Source of the DNA: Falsirhodobacter flavus
GTDB taxonomy: Bacteria > Pseudomonadota > Alphaproteobacteria > Rhodobacterales > Rhodobacteraceae
Assembly (NCBI GenBank): GCA_029846755.1
Contig: JARWBI010000001.1
Span: forward strand, 372,001-436,000
Length of the DNA: 64,000 nucleotides
Reading direction: 5' to 3'
Shown here: positions 47,076 to 56,423 of the stretch, piece after piece
How the letters are laid out: each line of letters starts with the position of its first letter
How positions within the stretch are numbered: the stretch's first letter is position 1
Made by a program: the position numbers and the translations under genes
Notes under the pieces: generated by a model
Told to the model about the DNA's origin: nothing
What the model saw: the letters and a program-made list of their open reading frames with translations, nothing else
Databases searched by the model: none

Positions 47076-47888
47076 ATGAGCGATTCAGGTTTTGCGGTGG
47101 ACTTGGCAGCGCTGAAAGCAAAGCAGCAGGGTGCCTGGTCTTCGGGAAATTACGCCGTGATCGGGACCACCTTGCAGATCGTGGGCGAACAGCTTTGCGA
47201 GGCCGTCGATCTGCATGCGGGAGAGACGGTGCTGGATGTGGCGGCAGGAAACGGGAATGCCACGCTGGCCGCGGCGCGCCGATGGGGGCGGGTAACTTCG
47301 ACCGACTATGTCCCGGCTCTTCTGGATCTGGGCCGCGCCCGGGCCAATGCGGAAGGCCTGTCCGTCGTTTTCCGAGAGGCGGATGCCGAGGCGCTTCCCT
47401 TCGAGAACGGCGCGTTCGATGTCGTCCTTTCCACTTTCGGTGTGATGTTCACCCCGGATCAGGAAACCGCTGCGCGCGAGATGTCCCGCGTCTGCCGTGC
47501 GGGCGGCAGAATCGGCCTTGCGAACTGGACGCCGGACGGCTTCGTCGGTCAGTTGTTCAAGACGATCGGAAAGTTCATCCCGCCGCCCGCCGGCGTGAAG
47601 CCGCCCTCGCTTTGGGGGACCGAGGCGCGGCTGACGGAACTGTTTCCGCATGCCAGCATCCGCACGGCCGAGCGCGAATTTGCCTTCCGATATTTGTCCG
47701 CCAGTCATTGGCTGGAGGTGTTCCGAAGCTGGTATGGGCCGATGCACAAGGCCTTCGCGGCGCTTGACGCGGGCGGTCAACAGGCGCTGGAGGCGGATAT
47801 GATTGCCCTTGCCGAAAGGTTCAACAAGGCGTCGGACGGAACGCTCGTCGCACGGGGGGCGTATCTGGAGATTGTGATAGAGAGGTGA
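47076..47888 (+). CDS. class I SAM-dependent methyltransferase
   Basis: A 270-residue Methyltransf_11/25-type enzyme. Motif I is VLDVAAGNGNATLAAARRWG (about 51-70), the acidic loop is STDYVPALLD, and motif IV is PFENGAFDVVLSTFGVMFTP. ATG 47076 is preceded by GGGGGAGG. It lies between tRNA-Thr and tRNA-Ala next to the TraR-like gene. The acceptor substrate is unknown; arsenite or ubiquinone methyltransferase motifs are not evident. Confidence 0.85.
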   Translation: MSDSGFAVDLAALKAKQQGAWSSGNYAVIGTTLQIVGEQLCEAVDLHAGETVLDVAAGNGNATLAAARRWGRVTSTDYVPALLDLGRARANAEGLSVVFREADAEALPFENGAFDVVLSTFGVMFTPDQETAAREMSRVCRAGGRIGLANWTPDGFVGQLFKTIGKFIPPPAGVKPPSLWGTEARLTELFPHASIRTAEREFAFRYLSASHWLEVFRSWYGPMHKAFAALDAGGQQALEADMIALAERFNKASDGTLVARGAYLEIVIER

Positions 47889-47941
47889 CAAGCACCATCA
47901 TCATATTTGGGAAACAGATCCGAAGTTGATCGGATTTATTT

Positions 47942-48017
<76 letters not shown>

Positions 48018-48096
48018 ACCGGGTTCGCGATCCGTTATCGTTGCCGTTCCCGTCTCGCTTGGGCCTTCTAGGATTTGTCCCGGCGGGGTGCAAGTG

Positions 48097-48133
48097 GAAA
48101 AATTGCGCGCCCCGCCAAAACTTTTTCGGGGGC
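48097..48133 (-). terminator. possible terminator after the FYDLN-acid gene
   Basis: On the minus strand GCCCC (48133-48129) and GGGGC (48113-48109) form a short stem with a long loop, and ATTTTT follows (48104-48097 region). It is just past the stop at 48135. Weak stem. Confidence 0.3.
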
Positions 48134-48134
48134 C

Positions 48135-48467
48135 TCAGCCCTCGTCTTCGTCGCCGGCAACGTCGGCCAGCTCGTCCAGCGAGACGTTGTCGTCGCTGTC
48201 GTCTTCCAGCAGATCGTCGTCCAGATCGTTATCTTCGGTCGTGCCGTTTTCCAGCAGATCGTCGCCGTCGATATCCTCGACCAGCGAATCGTCGTCCTTC
48301 TCGGTCGCAACGCGCGAGATCACTGCCGCGGCGGCCTTGCGGCGCGCGCTTTCGATATCCACGACTTCGCCCGTATAGGGGCTGACGATCGGGGAGCGGT
48401 TCAGGTCGTAGAAGCGTTTGCCGGTGGTCGGGCAAAGGCGCTTCGTGCCCCATTCCTCTTTGGGCAT
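48135..48467 (-). CDS. TIGR02300 (FYDLN acid) family protein
   Basis: A 110-residue protein specific to alphaproteobacteria. The N-terminal WGTKRLCPTTGKRFYDLNRS contains the name-giving FYDLN motif, followed by PIVSPYTGE. The C-terminal half is strongly acidic (runs of Asp/Glu, about 57-110). ATG 48467 has GAAGGAA upstream. Function unknown; Cys12 and the CxxTGKRFYDLN pattern suggest a rubredoxin-like fold. It is divergent from the metallopeptidase gene. Confidence 0.92.
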   Translation of the reverse strand: MPKEEWGTKRLCPTTGKRFYDLNRSPIVSPYTGEVVDIESARRKAAAAVISRVATEKDDDSLVEDIDGDDLLENGTTEDNDLDDDLLEDDSDDNVSLDELADVAGDEDEG

Positions 48468-48618
48468 TGTCTGTTCCTTCAAGAGAGGCTGGCTGTTGCA
48501 GAGTCGCAGTCGCTTGCCACAAGGGCGCACGTCTGTCAAAGGCTTTCCGAAGCCGCACAGATGGGGGTTCCCCTTCCTGGATGCAAGGCTAATCTGGCGA
48601 CGGCGAAGGAGAATGCCC

Positions 48619-49293
48619 ATGCCGCTGCTGCCCGGCACCCCCGAGGTCGAGATCACACTGCGCCGTTCGCCGCGCGCGCGGCGCTTTTCGCTGCGGGTTT
48701 CGCGGCTTGACGGGCGGGTGACGCTTTCGCTTCCGACCCGCGCCCGCGAGGCGGATGCGCTGGCCTTCGCAGCGGGGCAGGAGGCTTGGATCCGCCGCGC
48801 ACTGGAAGGGGTTGCGCCGGGGGCTGCGGTTAATTTCGGAACGGTCCTGCCTGTGGGGGGGCAGGCGTTGACCATCCGGCAGGGCGTCGGGCGCATTCGC
48901 GTCGAAGGCGATTCGCTTCTGGTGTCCGGCGATCCGGGGCCGAAGGTGCAGGCGTGGCTGAAGACGCTGGCACGGGACCGGCTGGCGGCGGCCTCGGACC
49001 GTCATGCGGCGCGGATCGGGCGGCGTTATGCGCGCATCACGCTGCGCGACACCCGCAGCCGGTGGGGAAGCTGCACGGCGGATGGCGGGCTGATGTATAA
49101 CTGGCGGCTGATCCTCGCCCCGCCCGAGGTTCTGGATTACGTCGCCGCGCACGAGGTCGCCCATCTGGCCGAGATGAACCATTCGCCTGCCTTCTGGGCC
49201 GTGGTTGCTGGGCTGATGCCCGACTATGCCCCCCGGCGCGCGTGGCTCAGACGCGAGGGCGGATCCCTGCACGCGTGGCGTTTCACATGCTGA
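48619..49293 (+). CDS. YgjP-like (M48/SprT-type) metallopeptidase
   Basis: A 224-residue DUF45/YgjP-family protein. The zincin motif HEVAH is in YVAAHEVAHLAEMNHSPAFW, with the third ligand in the following NHS. The preceding RDTRSRWGSCTADGGLMYNW is the family core. ATG 48619 is chosen over ATG 48613 because AGGAG then has a proper 7-8 base spacing. It overlaps the GntR gene start by 7 bases. Confidence 0.9.
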   Translation: MPLLPGTPEVEITLRRSPRARRFSLRVSRLDGRVTLSLPTRAREADALAFAAGQEAWIRRALEGVAPGAAVNFGTVLPVGGQALTIRQGVGRIRVEGDSLLVSGDPGPKVQAWLKTLARDRLAAASDRHAARIGRRYARITLRDTRSRWGSCTADGGLMYNWRLILAPPEVLDYVAAHEVAHLAEMNHSPAFWAVVAGLMPDYAPRRAWLRREGGSLHAWRFTC

Positions 49294-49943
49294 CCCCCCG
49301 GACCGAAGCGGGCGCCGCCACGCATGAGCGGCTTTACCGTGCGCTGCGCGTGCAGGTCATGCATGGCGAACTGGCACCGGGGCAGGCCCTGACGCTGCGG
49401 GGCCTTGGCCGCGAATTTGGCGTGTCGATGACCCCCGCGCGCGAGGCGGTGCGGAGGCTGGTCGCCGAGGGGGCGCTGACGCTGTCATCCTCGGGGCGGG
49501 TCGCGACGCCGGAACTGACCCCCGAACGGATCGAGGAACTGGCCGCCATCCGCGCCCTGCTGGAGCCGGAGCTGGCGTCCCGCGCGCTGCCCCGCGCGCA
49601 TTTCGCGCTGATCGACCGGCTTGCCGCGATCAACGCGGCCAATGGCGAGGCGGTCGCCAAGGGCGACGCCGTCGCCTATATCCGCACGAATCTTGAATTC
49701 CACCGCACGCTTTATCTGCGCGCGCAGGCCCCGGCGATGCTGGCGCTGACGGAAACGGTCTGGCTGCAACTGGGGCCGACGATGCGCGCGCTTTATGGCC
49801 GTCTGCGCCGGAACGAGCCGCCCGCGCATCACCGCCACATCCTCGCCGCACTGCGCGCGGGCGACGAGCCGGGCCTGCGTCTTGCGATCCGCACCGACGT
49901 GACCCAAGGTCTGCGCCACCTTGCCGGATGGGAGAGGACATGA
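49287..49943 (+). CDS. GntR family transcriptional regulator (FCD type)
   Basis: A 218-residue FadR/FCD-subgroup regulator. The N-terminal winged helix reads [20 protein letters not shown] with [20 protein letters not shown] (about 41-60). The C-terminal FCD ligand domain has the conserved helices [30 protein letters not shown] and [12 protein letters not shown] with metal-binding His/Asp positions. Its stop overlaps deoD by ATGA, so it may control nucleoside salvage. The ligand is unknown. Confidence 0.88.
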   Translation: MLTPRTEAGAATHERLYRALRVQVMHGELAPGQALTLRGLGREFGVSMTPAREAVRRLVAEGALTLSSSGRVATPELTPERIEELAAIRALLEPELASRALPRAHFALIDRLAAINAANGEAVAKGDAVAYIRTNLEFHRTLYLRAQAPAMLALTETVWLQLGPTMRALYGRLRRNEPPAHHRHILAALRAGDEPGLRLAIRTDVTQGLRHLAGWERT

Positions 49944-50626
49944 CCCACCACATCGACCCCGCCGCCGACATTGCCGAAACCGTGCTGCTGCCCGGCGATC
50001 CGCTTCGTGCGAAATGGGCGGCCGAGACGTTCCTTGACGATGCGGTGCAGGTGAACGGCATTCGCGGAATGCTGGGCTTCACCGGAATGTGGCGCGGGCA
50101 GAAGGTCACAATCCAAGGGACGGGGATGGGGATGCCCTCCACCTCCATCTACGTCAACGAGTTGATTCGGCTGGGGGCAAAGACGCTGATCCGCATCGGC
50201 AGCGCAGGCGGGATGCAGTCGCATGTGAAGGTTCGCGACGTGGTGCTGGCGATGTCGGCCTGCCATGCGGGCTGGCCATCCGCCACGATCTTCCGCGAAT
50301 TGCATTTTGCGCCCACCGCCGATTTCGGCCTGCTGCGCGCCGCCGCCGCGCTGGCCCCCGAGGCGCATGTGGGGCAGATCTATTCCTCGGACACCTTCTA
50401 TGACGAACGCAGCGACCTGGGCGAGCAGATGCGCCGTCATGGCGTTCTGGCGGTCGAGATGGAGGCGGCGGAGCTTTACGCCCTTGCCGCCCGCCACGGG
50501 TGCCGCGCGCTGGCGGTGTTGACCGTGTCCGATCATCTGCTGACGGACGAACCCCTGCCGCCCGAGGATCGCGAACGCAGTTTCGGGCGGATGGTGGAAA
50601 TCGCGTTGGGCGCCGCTTTCACTTGA
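49940..50626 (+). CDS. deoD: purine-nucleoside phosphorylase DeoD
   Basis: Phosphorolyses purine (deoxy)nucleosides to free base and (deoxy)ribose-1-phosphate. The 228-residue protein has [17 protein letters not shown], the signature [20 protein letters not shown] (about 60-79), [22 protein letters not shown] (substrate Glu) and [10 protein letters not shown] with the catalytic Asp. ATG 49940 has GGAGAGG. It is coupled to the GntR regulator upstream. Confidence 0.96.
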   Translation: MTHHIDPAADIAETVLLPGDPLRAKWAAETFLDDAVQVNGIRGMLGFTGMWRGQKVTIQGTGMGMPSTSIYVNELIRLGAKTLIRIGSAGGMQSHVKVRDVVLAMSACHAGWPSATIFRELHFAPTADFGLLRAAAALAPEAHVGQIYSSDTFYDERSDLGEQMRRHGVLAVEMEAAELYALAARHGCRALAVLTVSDHLLTDEPLPPEDRERSFGRMVEIALGAAFT

Positions 50627-50679
50627 CGTAATCGATTCGTCGGGCTTTCCTGCCGCGCCGCAGCGAGAAGGAGAGCATC

Positions 50680-51639
50680 ATGGATCAGCGCAAACTCGGG
50701 GGGCGCGACATCGGCGCGGTCGGCTTCGGCGCGATGAGCTTCGGCGGCATGTTCGGCGCAACCGATGAGGCGACATCGCTGGCCTGTCTGGATGCGGCGG
50801 TGGATGCCGGGATCACGCATTTCGACACCGCCAACATCTATGGCATGGGCCTGTCGGAGACGATCATCGGCAAATGGGGGCGCCGGGATATTCATCTTGC
50901 CACCAAATGCGGCATCGTCAGCGGGCCGCAGCGCACTGTGCGCAACGACGAAGCCTATATCCGCGAATGCCTCGAAGCCTCGCTCCGCCGCCTTAACCGC
51001 GACCACGTCGATCTTTACTACATCCACCGCCGCCAGCCCGAGATCCCGGTCGAGGATCTGGCCGGAACGATGGCGCGGCTGGTCGAGGAGGGGAAGATTG
51101 GCGGCTATGGCCTGTCCGAGATCGCGCCCTCGACCCTGCGACGCGCCCATGCGGCGCATCCGGTGACGGCGGTGCAGAACGAATACTCGCTTTGGACGCG
51201 TCAGCCGGAACTGGGTCTGATACAGGCATGCGCGGATCTGGGCGTGGCCTTTGTCGCCTTCTCGCCGCTGGGCCGGGGGATGTTCGGGCGGGAGCCCCTG
51301 AAGCGCGATTTCAAGCAGGGCGTCGATTTCCGCGACACCAACCCACGCTTCATCGAGCCGAACTTCGGCGCGAACCTTGCCGCCATTGCGGGCTTCCGCG
51401 ATTTCTGCGCCGCACGGGGGCGGACGGTGGCGGGAACGGCGCTGGCATGGGTTCTGGCGCAGGGCGATCTCATCATCCCGATCCCCGGCACGCGCACGGC
51501 GGATCACCTGGGCGACTGGCAGACATCGCCGCTGACGGCAGAGGAGCTTGCCGAGATCGCCCGCATCCTGCCCGCAGGTTTCGCGCATGGCGACCGATAC
51601 AGCGATCAGCAGATGGCCTTCGTGGAACGCTACTGCTGA
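50680..51639 (+). CDS. aldo/keto reductase
   Basis: A 319-residue NAD(P)H-dependent oxidoreductase of the AKR superfamily. The catalytic set is visible: Asp/Tyr in HFDTANIYGMGLSETIIG, Lys in IHLATKCGI, His in LYYIHRRQP. The C-terminal nucleotide-binding segment is IIPIPGTRTADHLGDW. It resembles the AKR13-like pyridoxal reductase/voltage-channel-beta group. ATG 50680 follows AAGGAGAG. It ends with a 10-base overlap with the small gene on the other strand. Confidence 0.92.
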   Translation: MDQRKLGGRDIGAVGFGAMSFGGMFGATDEATSLACLDAAVDAGITHFDTANIYGMGLSETIIGKWGRRDIHLATKCGIVSGPQRTVRNDEAYIRECLEASLRRLNRDHVDLYYIHRRQPEIPVEDLAGTMARLVEEGKIGGYGLSEIAPSTLRRAHAAHPVTAVQNEYSLWTRQPELGLIQACADLGVAFVAFSPLGRGMFGREPLKRDFKQGVDFRDTNPRFIEPNFGANLAAIAGFRDFCAARGRTVAGTALAWVLAQGDLIIPIPGTRTADHLGDWQTSPLTAEELAEIARILPAGFAHGDRYSDQQMAFVERYC

Positions 51640-51839
51640 CGGCGGCAATGGCGCGGCTGCTTGCCTTTCGGCAGCCGCTCCTCGGCGCCGCAGACGAGGC
51701 AGTGAAAGAACGCCTCTCCTTCTGCGGCGCGGCGGCGATCCTCGCGCCAGGTGCAGTTGGGCGTCAGCGTATTGCTGCGATACCAGATCCAAGCCGTGAC
51801 GAAGAACACGGCAGCAACGACGATCAGCAGCAAGGGCAT
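51630..51839 (-). CDS. small membrane protein with zinc-ribbon-like tail
   Basis: A 69-residue protein. One N-terminal helix (PLLLIVVAAVFFVTAWIWYR) is followed by a cytoplasmic tail with CTWRED, HCLVCGAEERLPKG and PRHCRRQQ, which provides Cys/His ligands for one zinc. The similarity of HCLVCGAEE to short zinc ribbons is by eye. It is 4 bases downstream of another tiny gene on the same strand. Function unknown. Confidence 0.6.
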   Translation of the reverse strand: MPLLLIVVAAVFFVTAWIWYRSNTLTPNCTWREDRRRAAEGEAFFHCLVCGAEERLPKGKQPRHCRRQQ

Positions 51840-51843
51840 GGCA

Positions 51844-51966
51844 TCACGCGGCGTAATAGCCGAACATCTGGTCCAGCACCGACTGCGCGGGCGTATTTGC
51901 AGGTTTCGGCGTCTCGCGGCAGTAATATTCCAGCGACTGGGTTGCGGCGTCGGGTTTCTTGGACAT
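51844..51966 (-). CDS. 40-residue protein of unknown function
   Basis: ATG 51966 is preceded by AAGGAGCC at ideal spacing and gives MSKKPDAATQSLEYYCRETP and then a tail ending LDQMFGYYAA. The composition (aromatic C-terminus, one Cys) is protein-like and unlike a random frame. It precedes the 69-residue membrane protein by 4 bases, so the two look like a mini-operon. Confidence 0.55.
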   Translation of the reverse strand: MSKKPDAATQSLEYYCRETPKPANTPAQSVLDQMFGYYAA

Positions 51967-52054
51967 CGTCGGCTCCTTCATGCGGGGCCGAAATAATCCT
52001 TGCCGCGCCCGCCAACCACCGCCAATCAAGCAACCTCGTCATGCGCCCACCGCA

Positions 52055-53056
52055 TCAATAGCCGGTCATTTCCAGATATCCATGCCCCGGATGGCTGCCC
52101 GCGGCGCGGATCGGTCCTTCCCAATAGGGGATGGTCAACAAGTTCCACGCGTGATCGTTCAGCGCCCGCGTCGTGATGTCCAGCCCCTTGGCGGGCAACT
52201 CCAGCCGCCATTCGACTGGAACCGCGCGCCCCTCGACCTGCGCGGTTCGCAGCGGGGTCAGCCGCAACGCACCCGGCGGCTGCGGATCGGGCGTGCCGTC
52301 CGGTGCGATCCAAGTCGCGCTGGTGTAATCCGTCGTCCCGCGCAGGCGGAACCCCATCAGCCGCGCACCATCGTCGAAGGACAGGCTGAACCAGTCCCAG
52401 CCCGACTGGTCCTCTGCCAACGGTTGCGAGGACCATTCCCGGTCCAGCCATGCCGTCCCCGTGACGGGGATGGTCCTGCCGTCCAACTCCACGCTGCCCG
52501 ACGCGCGAAAGAAGGGCTGCGAGTAATAGCGGCTCGCCTGTCCCGCCGCCGATTTCACCGAATATCCGCCGTCGCCTTGCGCCACCAGCGGCCCGGTCGC
52601 CTCCAGCCCCAGATCGTAGGCGAAACCGTCCCCATGGGCGGTCATCCGGTCCGCAAGCCGCCAATCGTCGATCCACGCCTCGGCTGTTGTCGCGCCCGCC
52701 TGTCCGATCCCGCCCCGCGCCAGTTTCTCCGCCGCACGGTGCGTCTCTGCCGTCGTCAGCGCGGCATGGCCCAGCCAGACCTGCGGGCTGGCCCAGCCCT
52801 CCCCCTCGAACGGGGCGAGGGCGCTACGGAACAGCGTCCATTGTGCGCCGTATTCAGTGCCGTCCGCTGCGGTCAGATTGGCGGTCACATACCACCATTC
52901 GATGCGGAACGCCGGGTGGGCGGCATGGTCGGCCGGAAAGGCAAACGGCCCGCGTTCCGGCAGCGCAAAGCCGGTGGCATCGGTGCCGAGCCCCGCAAAC
53001 CCCTGACCGAAGGCCGGGGCGGCCAACAGGATCAACGCCAGAACCTTACCTCTCAT
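52055..53056 (-). CDS. AttH/CrtC-like lipocalin-domain secreted protein
   Basis: A 333-residue protein with a signal peptide (MRGKVLALILLAAPAFGQGF). The mature part is the double-lipocalin AttH/CrtC fold: HPAFRIEWWYVTANLTAADG, GAQWTLFRSALAP, GTAWLDREWSSQPL and WDWFSLSFDDGARLMGFRLR. Carotenoid hydratases share this fold, but no carotenoid gene is near. ATG 53056 lies within the last codons of the permease gene (11-base overlap), so it is translated with the ABC transporter and is probably its secreted partner. Confidence 0.87.
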   Translation of the reverse strand: MRGKVLALILLAAPAFGQGFAGLGTDATGFALPERGPFAFPADHAAHPAFRIEWWYVTANLTAADGTEYGAQWTLFRSALAPFEGEGWASPQVWLGHAALTTAETHRAAEKLARGGIGQAGATTAEAWIDDWRLADRMTAHGDGFAYDLGLEATGPLVAQGDGGYSVKSAAGQASRYYSQPFFRASGSVELDGRTIPVTGTAWLDREWSSQPLAEDQSGWDWFSLSFDDGARLMGFRLRGTTDYTSATWIAPDGTPDPQPPGALRLTPLRTAQVEGRAVPVEWRLELPAKGLDITTRALNDHAWNLLTIPYWEGPIRAAGSHPGHGYLEMTGY

Positions 53057-55262
53057 GAGCAAACACTTTCAGCAGTTCCGCAGGCCGCACCCGCGCCAGA
53101 CGCCGCACCGGAAGCGCCGCCGCCAGCGCTGCCGCCAGCAAAGACAGCCCGCCCAGCCGCAGCCATTCGCCGGGGAACAGGCGCATCGGCAGCCGCCAGC
53201 CGAACGCCTCGACATTCACGACCGCCAGCAGCACCCAAGCCAGCGCCAGCCCCATCGGCAAGGCCAGCGCCCAGACCAGCGCGGCCAGTGCCAGCGTCCG
53301 CAGAAACTCGAGCCCCGCCAGCCGCCCGCGCGTCATGCCCGCCGCCCAGACGGGCGCAAGCTGCGGCAGCCGCAACGAGGACAACGTCAGAAGGCTGGCA
53401 AATATCGCCAGCGCCGCAACCCCCAGCGTCAGCACGTTCAGCGCGCCGGTCACAGCAAAGGTCCGCTCGAACACCTGCACCGAAGCCTCGCGGATCGCCG
53501 CCTGATTCTGCACCGCCACCGTCGGGAATGCCTCGCGGATGTCGGCGGCGGGCAGGTCGGTGATCAGCGCATATCGCAGAAGCGGCAGCGGATAAGCGGC
53601 GCGGTGGCGGTCCATCGACAGGATCACCTGCGGCATCGGGTTGCCGTAATCGGCATAGACGCCCGCGACCGTGCCCATCTCCGTCTCGTCGCCGGGGGAC
53701 AGCCCCATCTGCTCGTTCACGAAGACATCGCCTGCCGCCAGCCGATCCCAAGCCCCCGTTGCCGCTTGCAGCAAGGGCCAAGCGCGGCGGAACAGCGGGG
53801 CATCGACCATGCCCACAACCTCGACCGGGCGGCCGTCCAGCGTATCCTCGGTCTGGATCATCGGCAGGACTGTCGCGCGATCCCCTAGCCAGTCCAGCAG
53901 GCGGGCCGCGGTTTCCGCATCGGCTGCTTCGACATACAGGTCTGCTGCAAGCCTCTGGTCCAGCCATGCCGTGAAGGTGGTCCGAAAGCTGCCGACCATG
54001 GTGCCGACACCGATATTCGCCGCCAATGCCAGTAGCAGCGCCATCAGTGCCAGAGACAGACCCGGAAGCTGCTGGCGCGTGTCCGCCCAGAACCAGCTTG
54101 CCACCACGCCGCCGCCCAGCCGCCGCGTCACCACCGCCAGCGCGAAGGGAAGGATCAGCGCCCCGCCCAGCAGCAGCGCCCCCAGCACGGCGAACCCGGC
54201 CCAAAGCCCCGGCACCAGCAGCAGCGCCGCGCTCGCCAGCCACAATCCCATCCCCGCCAGCGCCTGCATCCGCATCGCCCGGGCCGATTCCCGCGCCCAT
54301 GCCCTTGGCTGCGCCGGGGCCAGTGGCGGCATCCGCCACAGCCGCCAAATGCTTTGCCCCGCTGCGACCAGCGTCCCTAGAACTGCGATGGCCAATCCCA
54401 CAAGCCACCATTCCGCCCGCAGGTTCAGCGTTCCGCCCACATCCGCGCCGTAAAGCCCGCGCAGGGTCGCCGCTACATCCGGCAGCAGGGCAGCCGCGAT
54501 CAGCCAGCCAAGACCGACCCCCGCAGCGCCCGCCACCAGCGCAAAGATCAGGAGTTCGGCCAGCAGCATCGACGCCAGCCTCCGGGCCGACACGCCCAGC
54601 GCGCGCAGGGTGCGGAACATCGCGCGGCGCTGCTCGAACGCAAGGCCGACGGCGGAATGCACGATGAACAGCCCGACGCCAAAGGCCAGCCAGCCGAAAG
54701 CGGTCAGGTTCAGATGGAAGCTTTCCGTCAGTTGCGACAGGTCCGCGCCTGTCGGGCGGATCACCGAATATCCCGGTGGCGCCGCACCCGACACCAGCAC
54801 CAGATAAGAGATGTCCTGCCCGAAGATCCCCGCTGCGACGCCGATATCCGTCAGCGCAAGGCCGGGGGGCAGATCCGCCGCCCGCACACGCGGATCGTCC
54901 AGCGCTTCGGATGACAGGATCACGCCATCGGTCAGGAAATCGGGCGAGCCGCCGCCTTCGGAGGGCATCGTCAGCGGCTCGATCCCCACGAGGCGCAGCC
55001 CATTCCAGTCGCCCTCGATCACAGGGGACACCTGCCAGCCCGCGCGACGAAGAGCGACGTAATCGGCCAGCGTGATGCGCGGCGCGACCAGCCGGGGCAG
55101 GCGGTCCTGCGCCAGCGTCGATGCGGCGCGGTCATAGCTGGCCCGCGCCTCGGCATTGATCGCCTGCACCCCGGTCCAAAGCGCGGTCGCCAGCGCAAGG
55201 CCCAAGACCAGCATCAGCGCCTGCACCGGATGCCGCCGCCAATGCGACAAAAGCGCGTTCAT
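53046..55262 (-). CDS. FtsX-like ABC transporter permease
   Basis: A 738-residue permease with two FtsX domains, as in MacB/LolC-type single-chain exporters without fused ATPase. The N-terminal helix (HPVQALMLVLGLALATALWT) leads to a large periplasmic domain. Helices follow at VHSAVGLAFEQRRAMFRTLR and ELLIFALVAGAAGVGLGWLI, a second periplasmic domain, and a final set (VLTLGVAALAIFASLLTLSS, AGLEFLRTLALAALVWALAL). It overlaps the ATPase gene by ATGA and the lipocalin gene by 11 bases. Confidence 0.92.
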   Translation of the reverse strand: MNALLSHWRRHPVQALMLVLGLALATALWTGVQAINAEARASYDRAASTLAQDRLPRLVAPRITLADYVALRRAGWQVSPVIEGDWNGLRLVGIEPLTMPSEGGGSPDFLTDGVILSSEALDDPRVRAADLPPGLALTDIGVAAGIFGQDISYLVLVSGAAPPGYSVIRPTGADLSQLTESFHLNLTAFGWLAFGVGLFIVHSAVGLAFEQRRAMFRTLRALGVSARRLASMLLAELLIFALVAGAAGVGLGWLIAAALLPDVAATLRGLYGADVGGTLNLRAEWWLVGLAIAVLGTLVAAGQSIWRLWRMPPLAPAQPRAWARESARAMRMQALAGMGLWLASAALLLVPGLWAGFAVLGALLLGGALILPFALAVVTRRLGGGVVASWFWADTRQQLPGLSLALMALLLALAANIGVGTMVGSFRTTFTAWLDQRLAADLYVEAADAETAARLLDWLGDRATVLPMIQTEDTLDGRPVEVVGMVDAPLFRRAWPLLQAATGAWDRLAAGDVFVNEQMGLSPGDETEMGTVAGVYADYGNPMPQVILSMDRHRAAYPLPLLRYALITDLPAADIREAFPTVAVQNQAAIREASVQVFERTFAVTGALNVLTLGVAALAIFASLLTLSSLRLPQLAPVWAAGMTRGRLAGLEFLRTLALAALVWALALPMGLALAWVLLAVVNVEAFGWRLPMRLFPGEWLRLGGLSLLAAALAAALPVRRLARVRPAELLKVFAHER

Positions 55263-55909
55263 GCCAGCCGCCCCGCGCGCAGATGGGCGTGGCGGTCCAG
55301 CATCCCGGCAAGGCGCGGCGAATGCGTGACCATCAGCAGCGCGGCCCCGGTCTCGGCCACCAGTCGCAGCATCAGCGCCATGACCTGATCGCCCGTCGCC
55401 TCGTCCAGATTGCCGGTCGGCTCGTCCGCAAGGATCAGCGCGGGGCGGGCGGCGAGGGCGCGTCCGATGGCGACCCGCTGCTGCTGCCCGCCTGAAAGCT
55501 GTTCGGGGTATCGGTGGAGCAAGTCAGACAGCCCCAAGGCTTCGGCCAGTTCCGTCTGCCATGCAGCATCGAACCGCCCCGCGAGGCGCGCCTGAAACGC
55601 CAGATTCGCCCCCACATCCAAAGACGGGATCAGGTTGAACTGCTGAAAGACCAGCCCCACGGTTTCGCGCCGCATCCTTGCACGCTCGGCATCGGTGCGG
55701 CCCATCGGCTGGCCCGCCACCGTGACTTGGCCCGCGTCCGGCGCGTCCAGCCCCGCCGCCAGATGCAGCAGCGTGCTTTTGCCGCTGCCCGATTCCCCGG
55801 TCAGGGCCATCGTCTCTTTGCCCGCCAGCGACAGGCTGACGCCGTCCAGCACGGTTACGGAACCTTCGGAAGTATCGTAGCTTTTGCGGATGTCGGTCAG
55901 GGTCAGCAT
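55259..55909 (-). CDS. ABC transporter ATP-binding protein (LolD/MacB type)
   Basis: A 216-residue ATPase. Walker [19 protein letters not shown] (about 38-55), Q loop [15 protein letters not shown], signature [15 protein letters not shown] and Walker [18 protein letters not shown] are all intact. It pairs with the FtsX-like permease downstream. The triad probably drives export or extraction of a hydrophobic ligand across the inner membrane together with the secreted lipocalin-like protein. Confidence 0.94.
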   Translation of the reverse strand: MLTLTDIRKSYDTSEGSVTVLDGVSLSLAGKETMALTGESGSGKSTLLHLAAGLDAPDAGQVTVAGQPMGRTDAERARMRRETVGLVFQQFNLIPSLDVGANLAFQARLAGRFDAAWQTELAEALGLSDLLHRYPEQLSGGQQQRVAIGRALAARPALILADEPTGNLDEATGDQVMALMLRLVAETGAALLMVTHSPRLAGMLDRHAHLRAGRLA

Positions 55910-55940
55910 GCACCAAGGCTATCACGAGGGAGGCATGACA

Positions 55941-56423
55941 ATGCAACGCGCGATAACGCGGATGGTTCTGATGGGCGTGTCAGGATCTGGAAAAACCACC
56001 GTCGGGCGGGCGCTGTCGGACCGGACGGGCGTGCCCTATCTGGACGGGGATGACCTGCACCCGCCCGCCAACATCGCCAAGATGGCCGCGGGAGAGCCGC
56101 TGACCGATGCCGACCGCGCGCCCTGGCTGGAAAAGGTGGCGGACGCGCTGGGGGACGCCCCGGTGATCGTCGGCTGTTCGGCGCTGAAGCGGCGCTACCG
56201 CGACGTGCTGCGACGGGCGGGGCCGGTCCTGTTCGTGCATCTGTCCGGCAGACCCGAGGTTCTGGCCGCCCGCATGGCCGGGCGGACCGGGCATTTCATG
56301 CCGGGCGCGCTGCTGCAATCTCAGCTAGCCGCGCTGGAGCCGCCCGGCACGGACGAGGATGCGATCACGGTGGACATAGATCAGCCGCTTCAGGCGATCG
56401 TGGATGCAATCGCCACGAGGTGA
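55941..56423 (+). CDS. gntK: gluconokinase
   Basis: Phosphorylates gluconate to 6-phosphogluconate. The 160-residue P-loop kinase has MGVSGSGKTTVGRAL (Walker A), PYLDGDDLHPPANIAKMAAG, LTDADRAPWLEKVAD and VGCSALKRRYRDVLR, all GntK motifs. ATG 55941 is preferred over ATG 55935 because GGGAGG is then 7 bases upstream. No other gluconate genes are adjacent. The 3' end overlaps the DUF1513 gene by 34 bases on the other strand. Confidence 0.92.
   Translation: MQRAITRMVLMGVSGSGKTTVGRALSDRTGVPYLDGDDLHPPANIAKMAAGEPLTDADRAPWLEKVADALGDAPVIVGCSALKRRYRDVLRRAGPVLFVHLSGRPEVLAARMAGRTGHFMPGALLQSQLAALEPPGTDEDAITVDIDQPLQAIVDAIATR

Noticed and set aside
52055-53056. Carotenoid 1,2-hydratase (CrtC)
   Set aside because: Same fold, but the gene is coupled to an ABC transporter and no carotenoid gene is near; AttH-like is the better reading.
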